The notes under the pieces were generated by a model, which was not told where the DNA came from, searched no databases, and worked only from the letters and a program-made list of their open reading frames with translations. Made by a program: the position numbers and the translations under genes. A stretch of DNA of 64,000 nucleotides from Alphaproteobacteria bacterium (GTDB taxonomy: Bacteria > Pseudomonadota > Alphaproteobacteria > Caulobacterales > Caulobacteraceae). This document shows positions 28,535 through 37,354 of the stretch, piece by piece (within the stretch, counting starts at the first letter, position 1; the number at the start of each line of letters is the position of its first letter). The stretch lies in contig JANYET010000052.1 of the NCBI GenBank assembly GCA_025359785.1, forward strand, positions 1 through 64,000. The letters run 5' to 3'.

Positions 28535-28996
28535 TCAGGCGCCGCGCACGCGCAGGCAGGCGCCGGAGACGCCGGTCACCTCGACCCGGGCGCCCGCCTC
28601 CAGGGCCTCGGCCTCATCAAGCTCAGCGGCCCACTCCTTGCCGTCGATGAACACCCGGCCGCTGCGCCCCTGGAAGGCGCCCACGACGCGGCCGTGGTGG
28701 CCCACCAGCCGGGCGATGTTGTCGTTGATGTCGTGGCCCGCGTGCTGGAACAGCGACTTCGGCAGGTAGCGCCGCGCGAGCAGGACGAAGGAGATGGTCA
28801 GCAGCGCGAAGACCAGGGCCGCCTGGGAAAGATCCAGGCCCGCGTAGGTCGCCGCCAGCGCCACGACAGCGGCCGCGGCGGCCGGCCAGAGCAGCCAACC
28901 GGAGCCGGTCGCCACCTCCAGCGCCAGGATCGCCGCGGCGAGCGCGATCCACACCCAGAACGGGTGGGCGAGGTAGAGCTGATAGGGATCGGGCAC
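28535..28996 (-). CDS. NfeD family membrane protein
   Basis: 153 residues. Two hydrophobic segments (13-35 and 58-78) precede a soluble C-terminal OB fold with IARLVGHHGRVVGAFQGRSGRVFIDGKEW. NfeD-like proteins act with SPFH/stomatin proteins in membrane-protein quality control. The SPFH gene lies immediately upstream (stop 29000, 3-base gap), the standard operon order. Confidence 0.9.
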   Translation of the reverse strand: MPDPYQLYLAHPFWVWIALAAAILALEVATGSGWLLWPAAAAAVVALAATYAGLDLSQAALVFALLTISFVLLARRYLPKSLFQHAGHDINDNIARLVGHHGRVVGAFQGRSGRVFIDGKEWAAELDEAEALEAGARVEVTGVSGACLRVRGA

Positions 28997-28999
28997 GGT

Positions 29000-29980
29000 C
29001 TAGCCTCCCTTAGGGGTCACCGGGGTGGCGGTCCCGCCGCGCGGCGGCTTCGGGGCCGGTGGTTGCCGCTGTTCGGCCTTGGCGGTGTTGACCAGCTCGG
29101 CGATGCCGGCGATCGAGCCGACCAGCGAAGCCATGTCGGCCGGCACGATGACCGTCTTGGCCTGCGGGCTTTCGGCCAGCTTGCCGAAGGCCTCCACATA
29201 CTTCTGGGCGATGAAGTAGTTGATGGCGTTGACGTCGCCGTCGGAGATGGCGTTGGAGACCAGTTCGGTCGCCTTGGCCTCGGCCTGGGCGGAGCGTTCG
29301 CGGGCCTCGGCGTCGCGGAAGGCGGCCTCCCGCCGACCCTCCGCCTGCAGGATCGCCGCCTGCTTCTGGCCCTCGGCGACGGTGATCGCCGCCTGCTTCT
29401 CGCCGTCCGCCTCGGTGATCACCGCGCGGCGTTCGCGTTCGGCCTTCATCTGCCGGGCCATGGCGTTGGTGATGTCCGGCGGCGGCTGCAGGTCCTTGAT
29501 CTCGATCCGCGCCACCTTGACGCCCCACGGACTGGTGGCCTGGTCGATGACCTCCAGGAGGCGGGTGTTGATCTGGTCGCGCTGCGACAGCACCTCGTCC
29601 AGCTCCATGTTGCCGACCACGGTGCGCAGGTTGGTCATGGTCAGCTGGGTGATCGCGAAGTCGAGGTTGGTCACGCGATAGGCGGCGGCGGACGCGTCCA
29701 TCACCTGGATGAAGACGATGGCGTCCACCTGGACGGAGACGTTGTCCTTGGTGATCACGTCCTGGCGCGGCACGTCGAGCACCTGCTCCATCATGTTGAT
29801 CCGCCGCCCGACGCCCTCGACGAAGGGGGTCAGGAAGCTGATGCCGGGCTTCAGCGTCCGGGTGTAGCGGCCGAACCGCTCGACGGTGACTTCCTGACCC
29901 TGCGGCACGATCTTGATGGCGCCCAGGGCGACCACGATGGCCAGCACCAGGAAGATGGCGACGACGATAACGCTGAGCAT
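29000..29980 (-). CDS. SPFH/band 7 (stomatin-like, QmcA type) protein
   Basis: 326 residues. One N-terminal membrane helix (2-23), then the SPFH domain ([29 protein letters not shown]), a long coiled coil rich in AEAREx and QAEGRREA repeats (about 185-260), and a Pro-rich tail. It forms large membrane-associated oligomers on the inner membrane. Precedes nfeD in one unit; the two proteins are thought to guard membrane fluidity and FtsH-like proteolysis. Confidence 0.92.
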   Translation of the reverse strand: MLSVIVVAIFLVLAIVVALGAIKIVPQGQEVTVERFGRYTRTLKPGISFLTPFVEGVGRRINMMEQVLDVPRQDVITKDNVSVQVDAIVFIQVMDASAAAYRVTNLDFAITQLTMTNLRTVVGNMELDEVLSQRDQINTRLLEVIDQATSPWGVKVARIEIKDLQPPPDITNAMARQMKAERERRAVITEADGEKQAAITVAEGQKQAAILQAEGRREAAFRDAEARERSAQAEAKATELVSNAISDGDVNAINYFIAQKYVEAFGKLAESPQAKTVIVPADMASLVGSIAGIAELVNTAKAEQRQPPAPKPPRGGTATPVTPKGG

Positions 29981-30101
29981 GCGGTCCTCTCCGATTTCGG
30001 GCCGAGCTTAGGCTTGCGATGGGCCCGGCGCCATGGAAACCGCGCGGCCCCACCTTGCGCTCAGGCTCGCGCGGGAAGGCCAGGTCTGCTAGCCCAGGGT
30101 C

Positions 30102-30698
30102 ATGTTCTGGAAGACCACTGCCCTGATCGCCTGCGCCGTCCTGACCCTCGCTGCGGCCCCCTCCAAGACGGCCCCCTCCAAGACGGCCGCTCCAAAGGCC
30201 GCGGCGGCCAAGACGGCCGTGCCCAAAGCGCCCGCGGCCCCTTCCAAGGCCACACCGGTCTCGCCGGTCGCCGACTTCGACGCGCGCAATCCGACGAGCG
30301 TCATGGCGGTGCTGAACTCCAGCGGCGGCAAGGCCACGCTGGTGACCCGGGAGGCCGACATCGTGCTCCTGAACTTCGTCTCGCCCGCCGCCAACTTTAC
30401 CCTGCAATTCGAGTCCTGCGACGCCCAGGGCCGGGCCTGCAAGGCGGTGGCCTTTGACATCCTCCTCGACCAGGCCGGACCGACCTTCGCCCAGCTCAAC
30501 GCCTTCAACCAGACCTCGGTGATGTGCCGCGGCTATGAGGACAAGGCCGGCAAGCCGCACATGGTCTATGCGACCCTGCTGTTCGCCGACGACCCCTACG
30601 AGCATTTCCGCACCGAGATGCTGGCCTGGACCGGCTGCATCGCCGAGTTCCGGAATTTCGTGAGGGACCCGAACGGGTATCTGGCGAGCGCGCCTTAG
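30102..30698 (+). CDS. YbjN-domain exported protein
   Basis: 198 residues. Signal peptide (TALIACAVLTLAAAPSK), followed by a low-complexity linker of Lys-Ala-Pro repeats (residues 23-65) and a C-terminal domain with NPTSVMAVLNSSGGKATL, FESCDAQGRACKA and a long helix with NAFNQTSVMCRGYED. This is the sensory YbjN fold (T3SS-chaperone-like). Three Cys could pair in the periplasm. Function unknown. Divergent from the SPFH operon. Confidence 0.7.
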   Translation: MFWKTTALIACAVLTLAAAPSKTAPSKTAAPKAAAAKTAVPKAPAAPSKATPVSPVADFDARNPTSVMAVLNSSGGKATLVTREADIVLLNFVSPAANFTLQFESCDAQGRACKAVAFDILLDQAGPTFAQLNAFNQTSVMCRGYEDKAGKPHMVYATLLFADDPYEHFRTEMLAWTGCIAEFRNFVRDPNGYLASAP

Positions 30699-30751
30699 GC
30701 GGTAGGCTCGATTAAGCGGACCACGGCATCGCTTATTGTGAGGAGAACCAA

Positions 30752-31537
30752 ATGACGCCAGCCGTGCTTGTCACCGCCGCTCTAGCCATGGAGGTTCTCG
30801 CCGCTCCGTCTTTGGTTGATCCCTCTCAAGTCCTGCTGCCGCCAGGTGCTGCGTTGCGTGCCGAGACGGCATCTCACGTGTCGGCTCTTCCCTTGGCGCC
30901 GCGCACCTATGAGCTCGTCTGCGCGGTACTGCCGAACTCCGGGCGACCGACGGATTGCCTCGCCGCCAGCACGAACCCGACCCCAAGCTACTGGCCAGAA
31001 TTCCGGCAAGCGAGTCTCGTCTACGCGTCTAGCTTGAGGGCGCCAGGCGCAGATATGGCCGCCCTGGCCGCGATGGAGCGAGTTCTGCTGACGCGCCTCA
31101 AGACGGAAGACCCCGTCGGCGGCCCCGATCACAAGCTCTACATTTTCCGCGAGACCATTTCCGCCGAGGATGTAGCGCGCACACCACCGCCTGCGGTCGC
31201 CACCCTCGCGCGAAGCGAGGTAAGCTTTGATGCCAATCCCGACCCAGACACGATGATTTCGCTCTATCCAGAACGTGCGGTGCGGCGGAATTGGTCGGCC
31301 AACGTGAAGGTCGTGTGTCGCGTGATGCCCAGCAGGAATTTGGTCTGCCGTGACGGTGAGATCACCTTTCCCGGATCGGCGGACACAAACGCGCCCGCCC
31401 CGGATAATGGTCGCGAGTTCATCCTGGCGACCTACCAGATCACTTCAATGATGCAGGTTGCTCCCAAGACTTTAGCTGGACGCGAGACGGTCGGCAGCGA
31501 TGTCATCATGACTCTGGCGTGGAGACTTCCCGACTAG
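30752..31537 (+). CDS. Exported protein with degenerate TonB-C-like repeats
   Basis: 261 residues, AGGAGAACCAA before the ATG. A probable signal peptide precedes PSLVDPSQ. Around residues 160-215 the stretch LYPERAVRRNWSANVKVVCRVMP and LVCRDGEI looks like the TonB C-terminal domain pattern (YPxRAxRxxxxGxVxxxCxV...xxCxV). A weaker copy around residues 45-95 contains YELVCAVLP and DCLAAS. I infer an energy-transducer-derived protein that has lost its own membrane anchor; not proven. Base composition is lower in GC than neighbours. Confidence 0.5.
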   Translation: MTPAVLVTAALAMEVLAAPSLVDPSQVLLPPGAALRAETASHVSALPLAPRTYELVCAVLPNSGRPTDCLAASTNPTPSYWPEFRQASLVYASSLRAPGADMAALAAMERVLLTRLKTEDPVGGPDHKLYIFRETISAEDVARTPPPAVATLARSEVSFDANPDPDTMISLYPERAVRRNWSANVKVVCRVMPSRNLVCRDGEITFPGSADTNAPAPDNGREFILATYQITSMMQVAPKTLAGRETVGSDVIMTLAWRLPD

Positions 31538-31540
31538 CGA

Positions 31541-32518
31541 TCAGGCTTCCGCCCTCGACCTTAGCCTCGCCACCCCATCAATCGCGGCTTCCGCCTCGGC
31601 CATGATCCGCCGGACGATCTCGCCGGCCGGGAGCACGTCGCGGATGCCGCCGGCGGACTGGCCCATGGCGAAGGCGGACTTGTCGATGTCGAGGTTCTCG
31701 ATCTGGCCGCCGATGCCGCCCATGGCGCCGGCGCGGCTGGACATCATGGCCTGTTGCGGGAAGGGCTGGATATCCGGGGCGCGGGCCTCCCAGTCGTCGA
31801 CCCAGGCGTTCTTTTTCACGCGCATCGGCTTGCCGGAATAACTGCGGGTGCGGACGGTGTCCTCGTCGGTCGCCTCGACGATCACGTCGCGGTACATCTG
31901 ACCGGCGTGGGCCTCTTGGCTGGCGATGAACCGGGTGCCCATCCAGACGCCAACGGCGCCCAGGGCTAGCGAGGCGGCCAGGCCCCGGCCGTCATAGAGC
32001 CCGCCGGCGGCGACCACCGGGATCTTCACCGCCTCGACCGCCTGGGCGACCAGCGGCAGGGTGCCGACCAGCCCCGTATGCCCGCCGCCCTCGCCGCCCT
32101 GGCAGATCACCGCGTCGCAGCCGGCCTGCTCGGCTTTCACCGCGTGCTTCACCGCGCCGCAGACCACCATCACCTTGAGGCCGGATTTCTTCAGGCGCTC
32201 CATGATCGGCATGGGCACGCCCAGGCCAGCGATGAAGGACGAGGCGCCCTCCTCGCAGATGATCTCCACCGAGGCGGTCAGGCTGTCGGGGCTGGCGGCC
32301 AGCAGGTCGACGCCGAACGGCTTGTCGGTCAGGCTTTTGACCTTGCGCATCTCATCGCGGATGAACTCCGGCGTGCGGCCGGCCATGCCGAGCACGCCAT
32401 AGCCGCCGGCGTTGGAGACCGCCGCCACCAGCTCGGCGTAGGAAACCCCGCCCATGCCGGCCAGCATGATCGGATGCTCGACGCCCAACAGGTCGCAGAG
32501 CTTGGTGTGCAGGGTCAT
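31541..32518 (-). CDS. Nitronate monooxygenase (2-nitropropane dioxygenase) family FMN enzyme
   Basis: 325 residues with a TIM barrel: PIMLAGMGGVSYAELVAAVSNAGGYGVLG at the N terminus, VICQGGEGGGHTG in the middle, and PVVAAGGLYDGRGLAASLALGAVGVWMGTRFIAS (pieces) for FMN phosphate binding. Members oxidise nitronates, detoxifying e.g. propionate-3-nitronate, but others are FMN reductase-like. Active-site His is in GGGHTG. Convergent, 3 bases from the upstream-facing gene. Placed in a unit with the SDR? A palindromic element lies between them. Confidence 0.88.
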   Translation of the reverse strand: MTLHTKLCDLLGVEHPIMLAGMGGVSYAELVAAVSNAGGYGVLGMAGRTPEFIRDEMRKVKSLTDKPFGVDLLAASPDSLTASVEIICEEGASSFIAGLGVPMPIMERLKKSGLKVMVVCGAVKHAVKAEQAGCDAVICQGGEGGGHTGLVGTLPLVAQAVEAVKIPVVAAGGLYDGRGLAASLALGAVGVWMGTRFIASQEAHAGQMYRDVIVEATDEDTVRTRSYSGKPMRVKKNAWVDDWEARAPDIQPFPQQAMMSSRAGAMGGIGGQIENLDIDKSAFAMGQSAGGIRDVLPAGEIVRRIMAEAEAAIDGVARLRSRAEA

Positions 32519-32536
32519 GGGCCGTTTCCTCGTCCT

Positions 32537-32690
32537 TGCTTTCCCTCCCCTTCATGGGGAGGGACAGGCCGCGAAGCGGCCAGGGTGGGGACCTGTGGGC
32601 CGGAACTCCGCTGTCGGAGCTTGAACGCGGGTTCCCCACCCGACCGTCGCTTCGCTCCAGCCACCCTCCCCATGACGGGGAGGGAAAGCA
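32537..32690. repeat. Nested palindromic intergenic element (about 154 bp)
   Basis: Between the NMO start and the SDR stop. Outer arms TGCTTTCCCTCCCC (32537-32550) and GGGGAGGGAAAGCA (32677-32690) match perfectly. The next layer pairs CATGGGGAGGG (32553-32563) with CCCTCCCCATG (32664-32674), and the inner one pairs GGTGGGGA (32584-32591) with TCCCCACC (32633-32640). Structurally like the element at 6829-6987 but with different sequence, including the GCGAAGCGG / CTTCGCT inner parts. Confidence 0.65.
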
Positions 32691-32698
32691 ACAGCCGA

Positions 32699-33484
32699 TC
32701 AGAAGATCGCGTAGCCGCCGTCGATCAGGAAGCTGTCGCCGGTGTGGAAGCTGGAGGCGTCCGAGGCCAGGTAGACCGCCATGCCGCCGAAGTCCTCCGG
32801 CTGGCCCCAGCGGCGGACCGGCACGCGCTTGATCACCGCGTCGTTGAACTTGTCGTTGCCTTGGGCGCCGGCGGTCATGTCGGTGGCGATCCAGCCGGGC
32901 AGGATGGCGTTGGCGCGGACGCCATAGCGGGCGTGCTCCACGGCGATGGCGCGGATCATCGAGATCACCGCGCCCTTGGTGGCGGCATAGGCCTCGTTGC
33001 GCGCCGCGCCGTCGATGGCGCTGAGCGAGGAGGTGACGACCAGCGAGCCGCCGGCTTTGTCGCCCTCACCGGCGCGGGCGACCATGTGCTTGCAGGCCTC
33101 GCGGAAGGTGAAGAACACGCCGTCGAGGTTGACGGCCAGCACCCGGCGGTAGGTCTCGGTGGAGAACTCGGAGAACGACGGCGCGCCGCCGCCGACCCCG
33201 GCGTTGGCGATCACGGTGTCGAGGCGGCCCATCTGGGCGACGGCCTCGGCCATGCCGGCGGTCACCGCGTGCTCGTCGGCGACGTCGATTTTCTGGGTCA
33301 TGACGCGCCGGCCATGCGCCTTGAGGCTGGCTTCGGCCGCGGCGTTCTTGGCGGCGTTGGTGCCCCAGATCACGATATCGGCGCCGGCCTGGGCCATGGC
33401 GTCGGCCATGCCGAGCCCGATCCCGCTGTTGCCGCCGGTGACCAGCGCCACCTTGCCCGTCAGATCGAACGGCTTATAGGCCAT
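32699..33484 (-). CDS. Short-chain dehydrogenase/reductase
   Basis: 261 residues from ATG 33484, placed 8 bases after GGGAGGA; a GTG six bases upstream is too close to that site. Cofactor motif TGGNSGIGLGM, NAG motif IANAGVGG, catalytic Ser in SSLSAIDG and Y-x3-K in AYAATKGAV, and the PGW turn in ILPGWIATDM. Typical classical SDR; substrate not predictable. Separated from the upstream-facing NMO by the palindromic element. Confidence 0.92.
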   Translation of the reverse strand: MAYKPFDLTGKVALVTGGNSGIGLGMADAMAQAGADIVIWGTNAAKNAAAEASLKAHGRRVMTQKIDVADEHAVTAGMAEAVAQMGRLDTVIANAGVGGGAPSFSEFSTETYRRVLAVNLDGVFFTFREACKHMVARAGEGDKAGGSLVVTSSLSAIDGAARNEAYAATKGAVISMIRAIAVEHARYGVRANAILPGWIATDMTAGAQGNDKFNDAVIKRVPVRRWGQPEDFGGMAVYLASDASSFHTGDSFLIDGGYAIF

Positions 33485-33656
33485 GACCACATCCTCCCTC
33501 TCGCAATTTCATTCTTGCGTTGGGGGTTCAAAGGCCCGGATCGGCCATGAGCGTCAAGGGGGCGGCGTCAAGCGAGCCCTGGCGTAACCATTGGCCGGGC
33601 CTCCGCGAATAGGAGACGAGGTGTCCGCACGCGACGCCACGTTCCGGGGATAATCC

Positions 33657-34229
33657 ATGAAATTCGCCGCCGCCCTCGCCGTTGCCGTGGCCTTCAGTCT
33701 CGCCGCGCCGCTGGCGGCGAGCGCCGCGGCCTGGGACGTGGGCCCGGCGGTGGGCGCGACGGTCCCGCCGCTGCACGCCACGGACCTCAAGGGCGCGCCG
33801 GTGAGCGTGAAGGACCTCAGCGGCAAGAACGGCGTGGTGCTGATCTTCTTCCGCTCGGCGAAGTGGTGTCCCTATTGCCAGAAGCAGCTGATGGACATGA
33901 AAGACGCACCGGCCGCGCTGGCGCAGCGCGGCTACAGGCTGGCCGCCGTCAGCTATGACCCCACCGACGTGCTGGCGGGCTTCACGGAGAAGCGCGGCAT
34001 TCCCTACCCCTTGCTGTCGGACACCGGCTCGGTGACCATCGACGCCTGGAAGCTGCGGGACATGCGCTACAAGCCCGACAGCTTCGCCTGGGGCGTGCCC
34101 TACGCCTCGATCTATGTGATCTCGCCCAAGGGCGTGCTGCAGGCCAAGCTGGCCGAGGAGGACTACAAGGTCCGTCCGGAACTCAGCGTCCTGCTGGCGA
34201 CGATCGACGGCCTGTCTCCAAAGCGCTGA
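33657..34229 (+). CDS. Exported peroxiredoxin-like protein (AhpC/TSA)
   Basis: 190 residues. Signal peptide (residues 1-24) then an AhpC/TSA thioredoxin fold with FFRSAKWCPYCQKQL (C71 peroxidatic/catalytic, C74) and YDPTDVL. Having CPYC rather than the single Cys suggests a thioredoxin-like disulfide exchange as well. Likely periplasmic. It stands alone, with the oppositely oriented SDR upstream and another gene convergent downstream. Confidence 0.87.
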   Translation: MKFAAALAVAVAFSLAAPLAASAAAWDVGPAVGATVPPLHATDLKGAPVSVKDLSGKNGVVLIFFRSAKWCPYCQKQLMDMKDAPAALAQRGYRLAAVSYDPTDVLAGFTEKRGIPYPLLSDTGSVTIDAWKLRDMRYKPDSFAWGVPYASIYVISPKGVLQAKLAEEDYKVRPELSVLLATIDGLSPKR

Positions 34230-34242
34230 CGCGCGCCGGCGA

Positions 34243-35040
34243 TCAGGTCGCGGTCCAGCCGCCGTCGATGACGAAGGCCGCGCCGGTGGCCGAGGCGCCT
34301 TGGTCGGAGACCAGGTAGATCAGCTGGCCGGCGAGGTGGCTGTATTCGACGAAGGTCTTGTTGGGCTGGGCCGCCAGGATCACGTCCTCGATCACCCGGT
34401 CCTCAGGGATCCCACGGGTCTTGGCCTGGTCGATGACCTGGGCCTCGATCAGCGGCGTCTTCACATAGCCGGGGCAGATGGCGTTGACGGTAATCCCGGT
34501 CCGCGCGAGCTCCACCGCGCAGGCCTTGGTGAAGCCTACCACCCCGAACTTGGCGGCCACATAGGGCGCCTTGAACGCCGAGGCGACCAGGCCGTGGGCC
34601 GAGGCGATGTTGACGATCCGCCCGCGGCCCTGGGCCTTCATGATCGGGATCGCGGCCTTGGTGGCGTGGAAGGTGGATGATAGGATCACCGCGATCAGGG
34701 CGTCCCACTTTTCCTCGGGATAGGTCTCGACGGCCTCCACGTGCTGGATGCCGGCGTTGTTCACCAGGATGTCGAGGCGGCCGAATTCCTTGACGGCATA
34801 GGCGATCAGGTCGGCGATCTCCTCGCGCTTGGTCATGTCGGCGCCGTGGTAGCGGACGGCGGCGTTAGTTTTGGCCTGGATCGCCAGCCGGTCGGCCTCG
34901 ATCTTCGCCGGGTCGCCGAAGCCGTTGAGGATCACGTTGACGCCCTGCTCGGCTAAGGCCGTGGCCAGCGCCTGGCCGATGCCGGAGGTCGATCCGGTGA
35001 TCACGGCCACGTGGCCCTCGAGCTTGTAATCCACGGCCAT
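34243..35040 (-). CDS. 3-hydroxybutyrate dehydrogenase (SDR)
   Basis: 265 residues from ATG 35040; the frame extends far upstream but that part overlaps yaaA and is spurious. Motifs TGSTSGIGQAL, NNAGIQHVEAV, SAHGLVASAFKAPYVAAKFG (catalytic Ser and YxxxK), and CPGYVKTPLI. The IQHV and HGLVAS segments fit bacterial D-3-hydroxybutyrate dehydrogenases used in polyhydroxybutyrate turnover (acetoacetate/NADH). No phb genes are nearby. yaaA starts upstream with a 2-base gap. Confidence 0.85.
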   Translation of the reverse strand: MAVDYKLEGHVAVITGSTSGIGQALATALAEQGVNVILNGFGDPAKIEADRLAIQAKTNAAVRYHGADMTKREEIADLIAYAVKEFGRLDILVNNAGIQHVEAVETYPEEKWDALIAVILSSTFHATKAAIPIMKAQGRGRIVNIASAHGLVASAFKAPYVAAKFGVVGFTKACAVELARTGITVNAICPGYVKTPLIEAQVIDQAKTRGIPEDRVIEDVILAAQPNKTFVEYSHLAGQLIYLVSDQGASATGAAFVIDGGWTAT

Positions 35041-35042
35041 GG

Positions 35043-35864
35043 TCAGGCCTCCTGTTTGAGTTTGGCCTTCAGGGCCGCGCGGGTTTCCGCAATCGGCGGC
35101 GGCTGCGGCCGGGCGAAGGTGAGTTCGTGGTCGGTGGAGAGCGAGGCGTCGAAGCGGTAGCCCTCGACGTTGAAGGCCCGCAGGTCGCAGGCTCGTTCGA
35201 TCCGGTTGTCGATGGCGAAGCGGGCCATCAGGCCGCGGGCCTTCTTGGCGAAGAACGACATGATCCTGGCCTCGCCGTCCTTTTCTTCCAGGAAGCGGCA
35301 GGAGACCACGGGGGCCCTCAGGGCGGCGCGGTCGACGGCCCCGAAATATTCCTGGCTGGCGCAGTTCACCACGGTGCGGTCGCGGTGGCCGGCCAGGGCC
35401 GCATCCAGCGCCTGGGCCACGCGCGGGCCCCAGAAGTCGTAGAGGCTCGCGCCACGCTTGGTCTTGATGCGAACGCCCATCTCCAGCCGGTAGGGCTGGA
35501 TGGCGTCCAGCGGCCGCAGCACGCCATAGAGGCCCGAGAGGATCCGCAGATGATCCTGCGCCCAGGCCAGCGCCTTGCGATCCAGCTCGCGGGCGCGCAG
35601 GCCCAGATAGACATCGCCGTTGAAGGCGAAGGCCGCCTGTAGGCCGTCCTCGCTGTCCGGCCGGAAAGCCTGGAAGCGCTCGCGGTTCAGCTTCGCGAGA
35701 CTGTCCGACAGGGCCATCATCCGCTTCAGGTCGATAACGCGGAGCTTCCTGGTGGTCCGGGCAAGCTCGGCCGTCTGGTCGGACAGTTCCGGCGCCGACA
35801 GCGGCGCGGACTCCGGCGCCGCCGTGAAATCGAGCGACTTGGCCGGGGAAAGGACGATGAGCAT
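35043..35864 (-). CDS. yaaA: Peroxide stress protein YaaA
   Basis: 273 residues from ATG 35864 (MLIVLSPAKSLDF, the conserved N terminus). Other motifs: GDVYLGLRA, LSGLYGVLRPLD, YDFWGPRVAQAL and the C-terminal YRFDASLS. YaaA lowers free iron and protects DNA and proteins from peroxide; its fold binds DNA. Followed 2 bases later by the 3-hydroxybutyrate dehydrogenase gene, so a two-gene unit is likely. Confidence 0.93.
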   Translation of the reverse strand: MLIVLSPAKSLDFTAAPESAPLSAPELSDQTAELARTTRKLRVIDLKRMMALSDSLAKLNRERFQAFRPDSEDGLQAAFAFNGDVYLGLRARELDRKALAWAQDHLRILSGLYGVLRPLDAIQPYRLEMGVRIKTKRGASLYDFWGPRVAQALDAALAGHRDRTVVNCASQEYFGAVDRAALRAPVVSCRFLEEKDGEARIMSFFAKKARGLMARFAIDNRIERACDLRAFNVEGYRFDASLSTDHELTFARPQPPPIAETRAALKAKLKQEA

Positions 35865-35906
35865 CGCGGCGATGCTTAGGCTCCGCCGCACGCCGCGCCA
35901 AGCCCC

Positions 35907-37331
35907 CTAGAACAGCACGCGCGGGTTCATGATCCGCTTGGGGTCGAGCGCCCGGCGAATGGCCGACAGCGCCTCGATTTCCACCGCGGATTTGTAGCGC
36001 CGGGCCTCTTCGGTCTTCATCGAGCCCAGGCCGTGCTCGGCGCTGATCGAGCCGCCCATCGAGGCCACCAGGTCGTGGACGATGCGGGAGCCCGCGTCGC
36101 GTTTGGCGGCGTGCTCGGCGTCCGGCGCGCTGTCGCCCATTCCTGTCGCTGGGCGCAGGACGTCATAGTGGATGTTACCGTCGCCCACGTGGCCGAAGGC
36201 GGCGATCCGGCAGCCGGGCGCGAAGGCCCGCATGGCGGCGTCGGCCTGCGTCAGGAACGCCGCGACCTGGCTCACCGGCACCGAGACGTCGTGTTTCCAG
36301 GTGGCGCCTTCCGGCTTCTGGGCCGGCGACTGGTTCTCGCGGATCGCCCAGAGCGCCTTGGCCTGGGTGTCCGTCTGGGCGACGACGGCGTCGCCGATCA
36401 GGCCGGCCTCCAGACCCGAGGCCAGGAACCGCTCCATGGAGGCCTCGGCCGAGCCGGGTTCGCCGGAGGAAAACTCGGCCAGCACGTACCAGGGGTGGGC
36501 CTGCGCCAGCGGATCGCGCGTGCCGGCGATGTTCTTCAGGGCGAACGTCACGCCCAGGCGGCCCATCAGCTCGAAGGCCTCGACCGCCCCGCCGGTCTCA
36601 TCCTTGGCGCGGACCAGCAGCTGGATCGCGACCTCGGGGCTCTCGACGCCGATCATGGCGACCGCGCGCGAGGCCATCACCGGATAGAGCTTCAGCGCCG
36701 CGGCGGTGACCACGCCCAAGGTGCCCTCGGCGCCGATCAGCAACTGCTTGAGGTCGTAGCCGGTGTTGTCCTTGCGCAGGCGCTTCAGGCCATTCCAGAC
36801 CTCGCCGTTCGGCAACACCGCCTCAAGGCCCAGCACCAGATTGCGGGTCATGCCATAGCGCAGCACCTGGGTGCCGCCGGCGTTGGTCGAGACGAAGCCT
36901 CCGACCGTCGCCGAGCCCTCCGACGCCAAGCCCAGCGGGAAGCGCCGGCGCAGGGCCGCTGAGGCTTCATGCACCGCCGTCAGCGTCACGCCCGCCTCGG
37001 CCACCAGCACGTCGTCGAAGGTGTCGCTCTCGCGGATCGTGCGCAGGCGCTCGGTGGAGAGCAGCACCTCGCCCTGCGGAATCTGGCCACCGACCAGGCC
37101 GGTGTTGCCGCCCTGGGTGGTGATCGGCGTGGCGGACTCGAAGCAGATGCCCACCACCGCGGCCACGTCCGCCGTGGTCTTCGGCAGCGCCAAGAACGGC
37201 GTCTCACCGCTCCAGCGGTCGCGCCATTCCAGCAGCTTGGGCGCCAAGCGCTCAGGGTCCTGGCTCCAGCCGCCTTCGCCCAGCACGGCCTTCAGGCGGG
37301 AAAGCACATCGGCGGGAACGGCTGCGGTCAT
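35907..37331 (-). CDS. FAD-linked oxidase (D-2-hydroxyglutarate/glycolate dehydrogenase type)
   Basis: 474 residues. PCMH-type FAD domain with TTQGGNTGLVGGQIP and VAEAGVTLTAVHEAS; C-terminal FAD-oxidase domain with FGHVGDGNIHYDV and SAEHGLGSMK (the metal/substrate His residues). Belongs to the D-2-hydroxyglutarate dehydrogenase / GlcD group of respiratory-chain-linked 2-hydroxyacid oxidases. The Sua5 gene lies immediately upstream on the same strand (24 bases). Confidence 0.9.
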   Translation of the reverse strand: MTAAVPADVLSRLKAVLGEGGWSQDPERLAPKLLEWRDRWSGETPFLALPKTTADVAAVVGICFESATPITTQGGNTGLVGGQIPQGEVLLSTERLRTIRESDTFDDVLVAEAGVTLTAVHEASAALRRRFPLGLASEGSATVGGFVSTNAGGTQVLRYGMTRNLVLGLEAVLPNGEVWNGLKRLRKDNTGYDLKQLLIGAEGTLGVVTAAALKLYPVMASRAVAMIGVESPEVAIQLLVRAKDETGGAVEAFELMGRLGVTFALKNIAGTRDPLAQAHPWYVLAEFSSGEPGSAEASMERFLASGLEAGLIGDAVVAQTDTQAKALWAIRENQSPAQKPEGATWKHDVSVPVSQVAAFLTQADAAMRAFAPGCRIAAFGHVGDGNIHYDVLRPATGMGDSAPDAEHAAKRDAGSRIVHDLVASMGGSISAEHGLGSMKTEEARRYKSAVEIEALSAIRRALDPKRIMNPRVLF

Positions 37332-37354
37332 GGACGCAATGTAGCGCTGCGCGC

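Noticed and set aside
26975-30457. Forward open frame of 1160 codons
   Set aside because: Antisense to the five-repeat, NfeD and SPFH genes, which have signal peptides, ribosome sites and family motifs. Its translation is low-complexity.
34243-35901. Single long gene covering both the SDR and yaaA
   Set aside because: Only the C-terminal 265 residues resemble an SDR. The upstream part is a frame shadow of yaaA, so the SDR start is placed at 35040.
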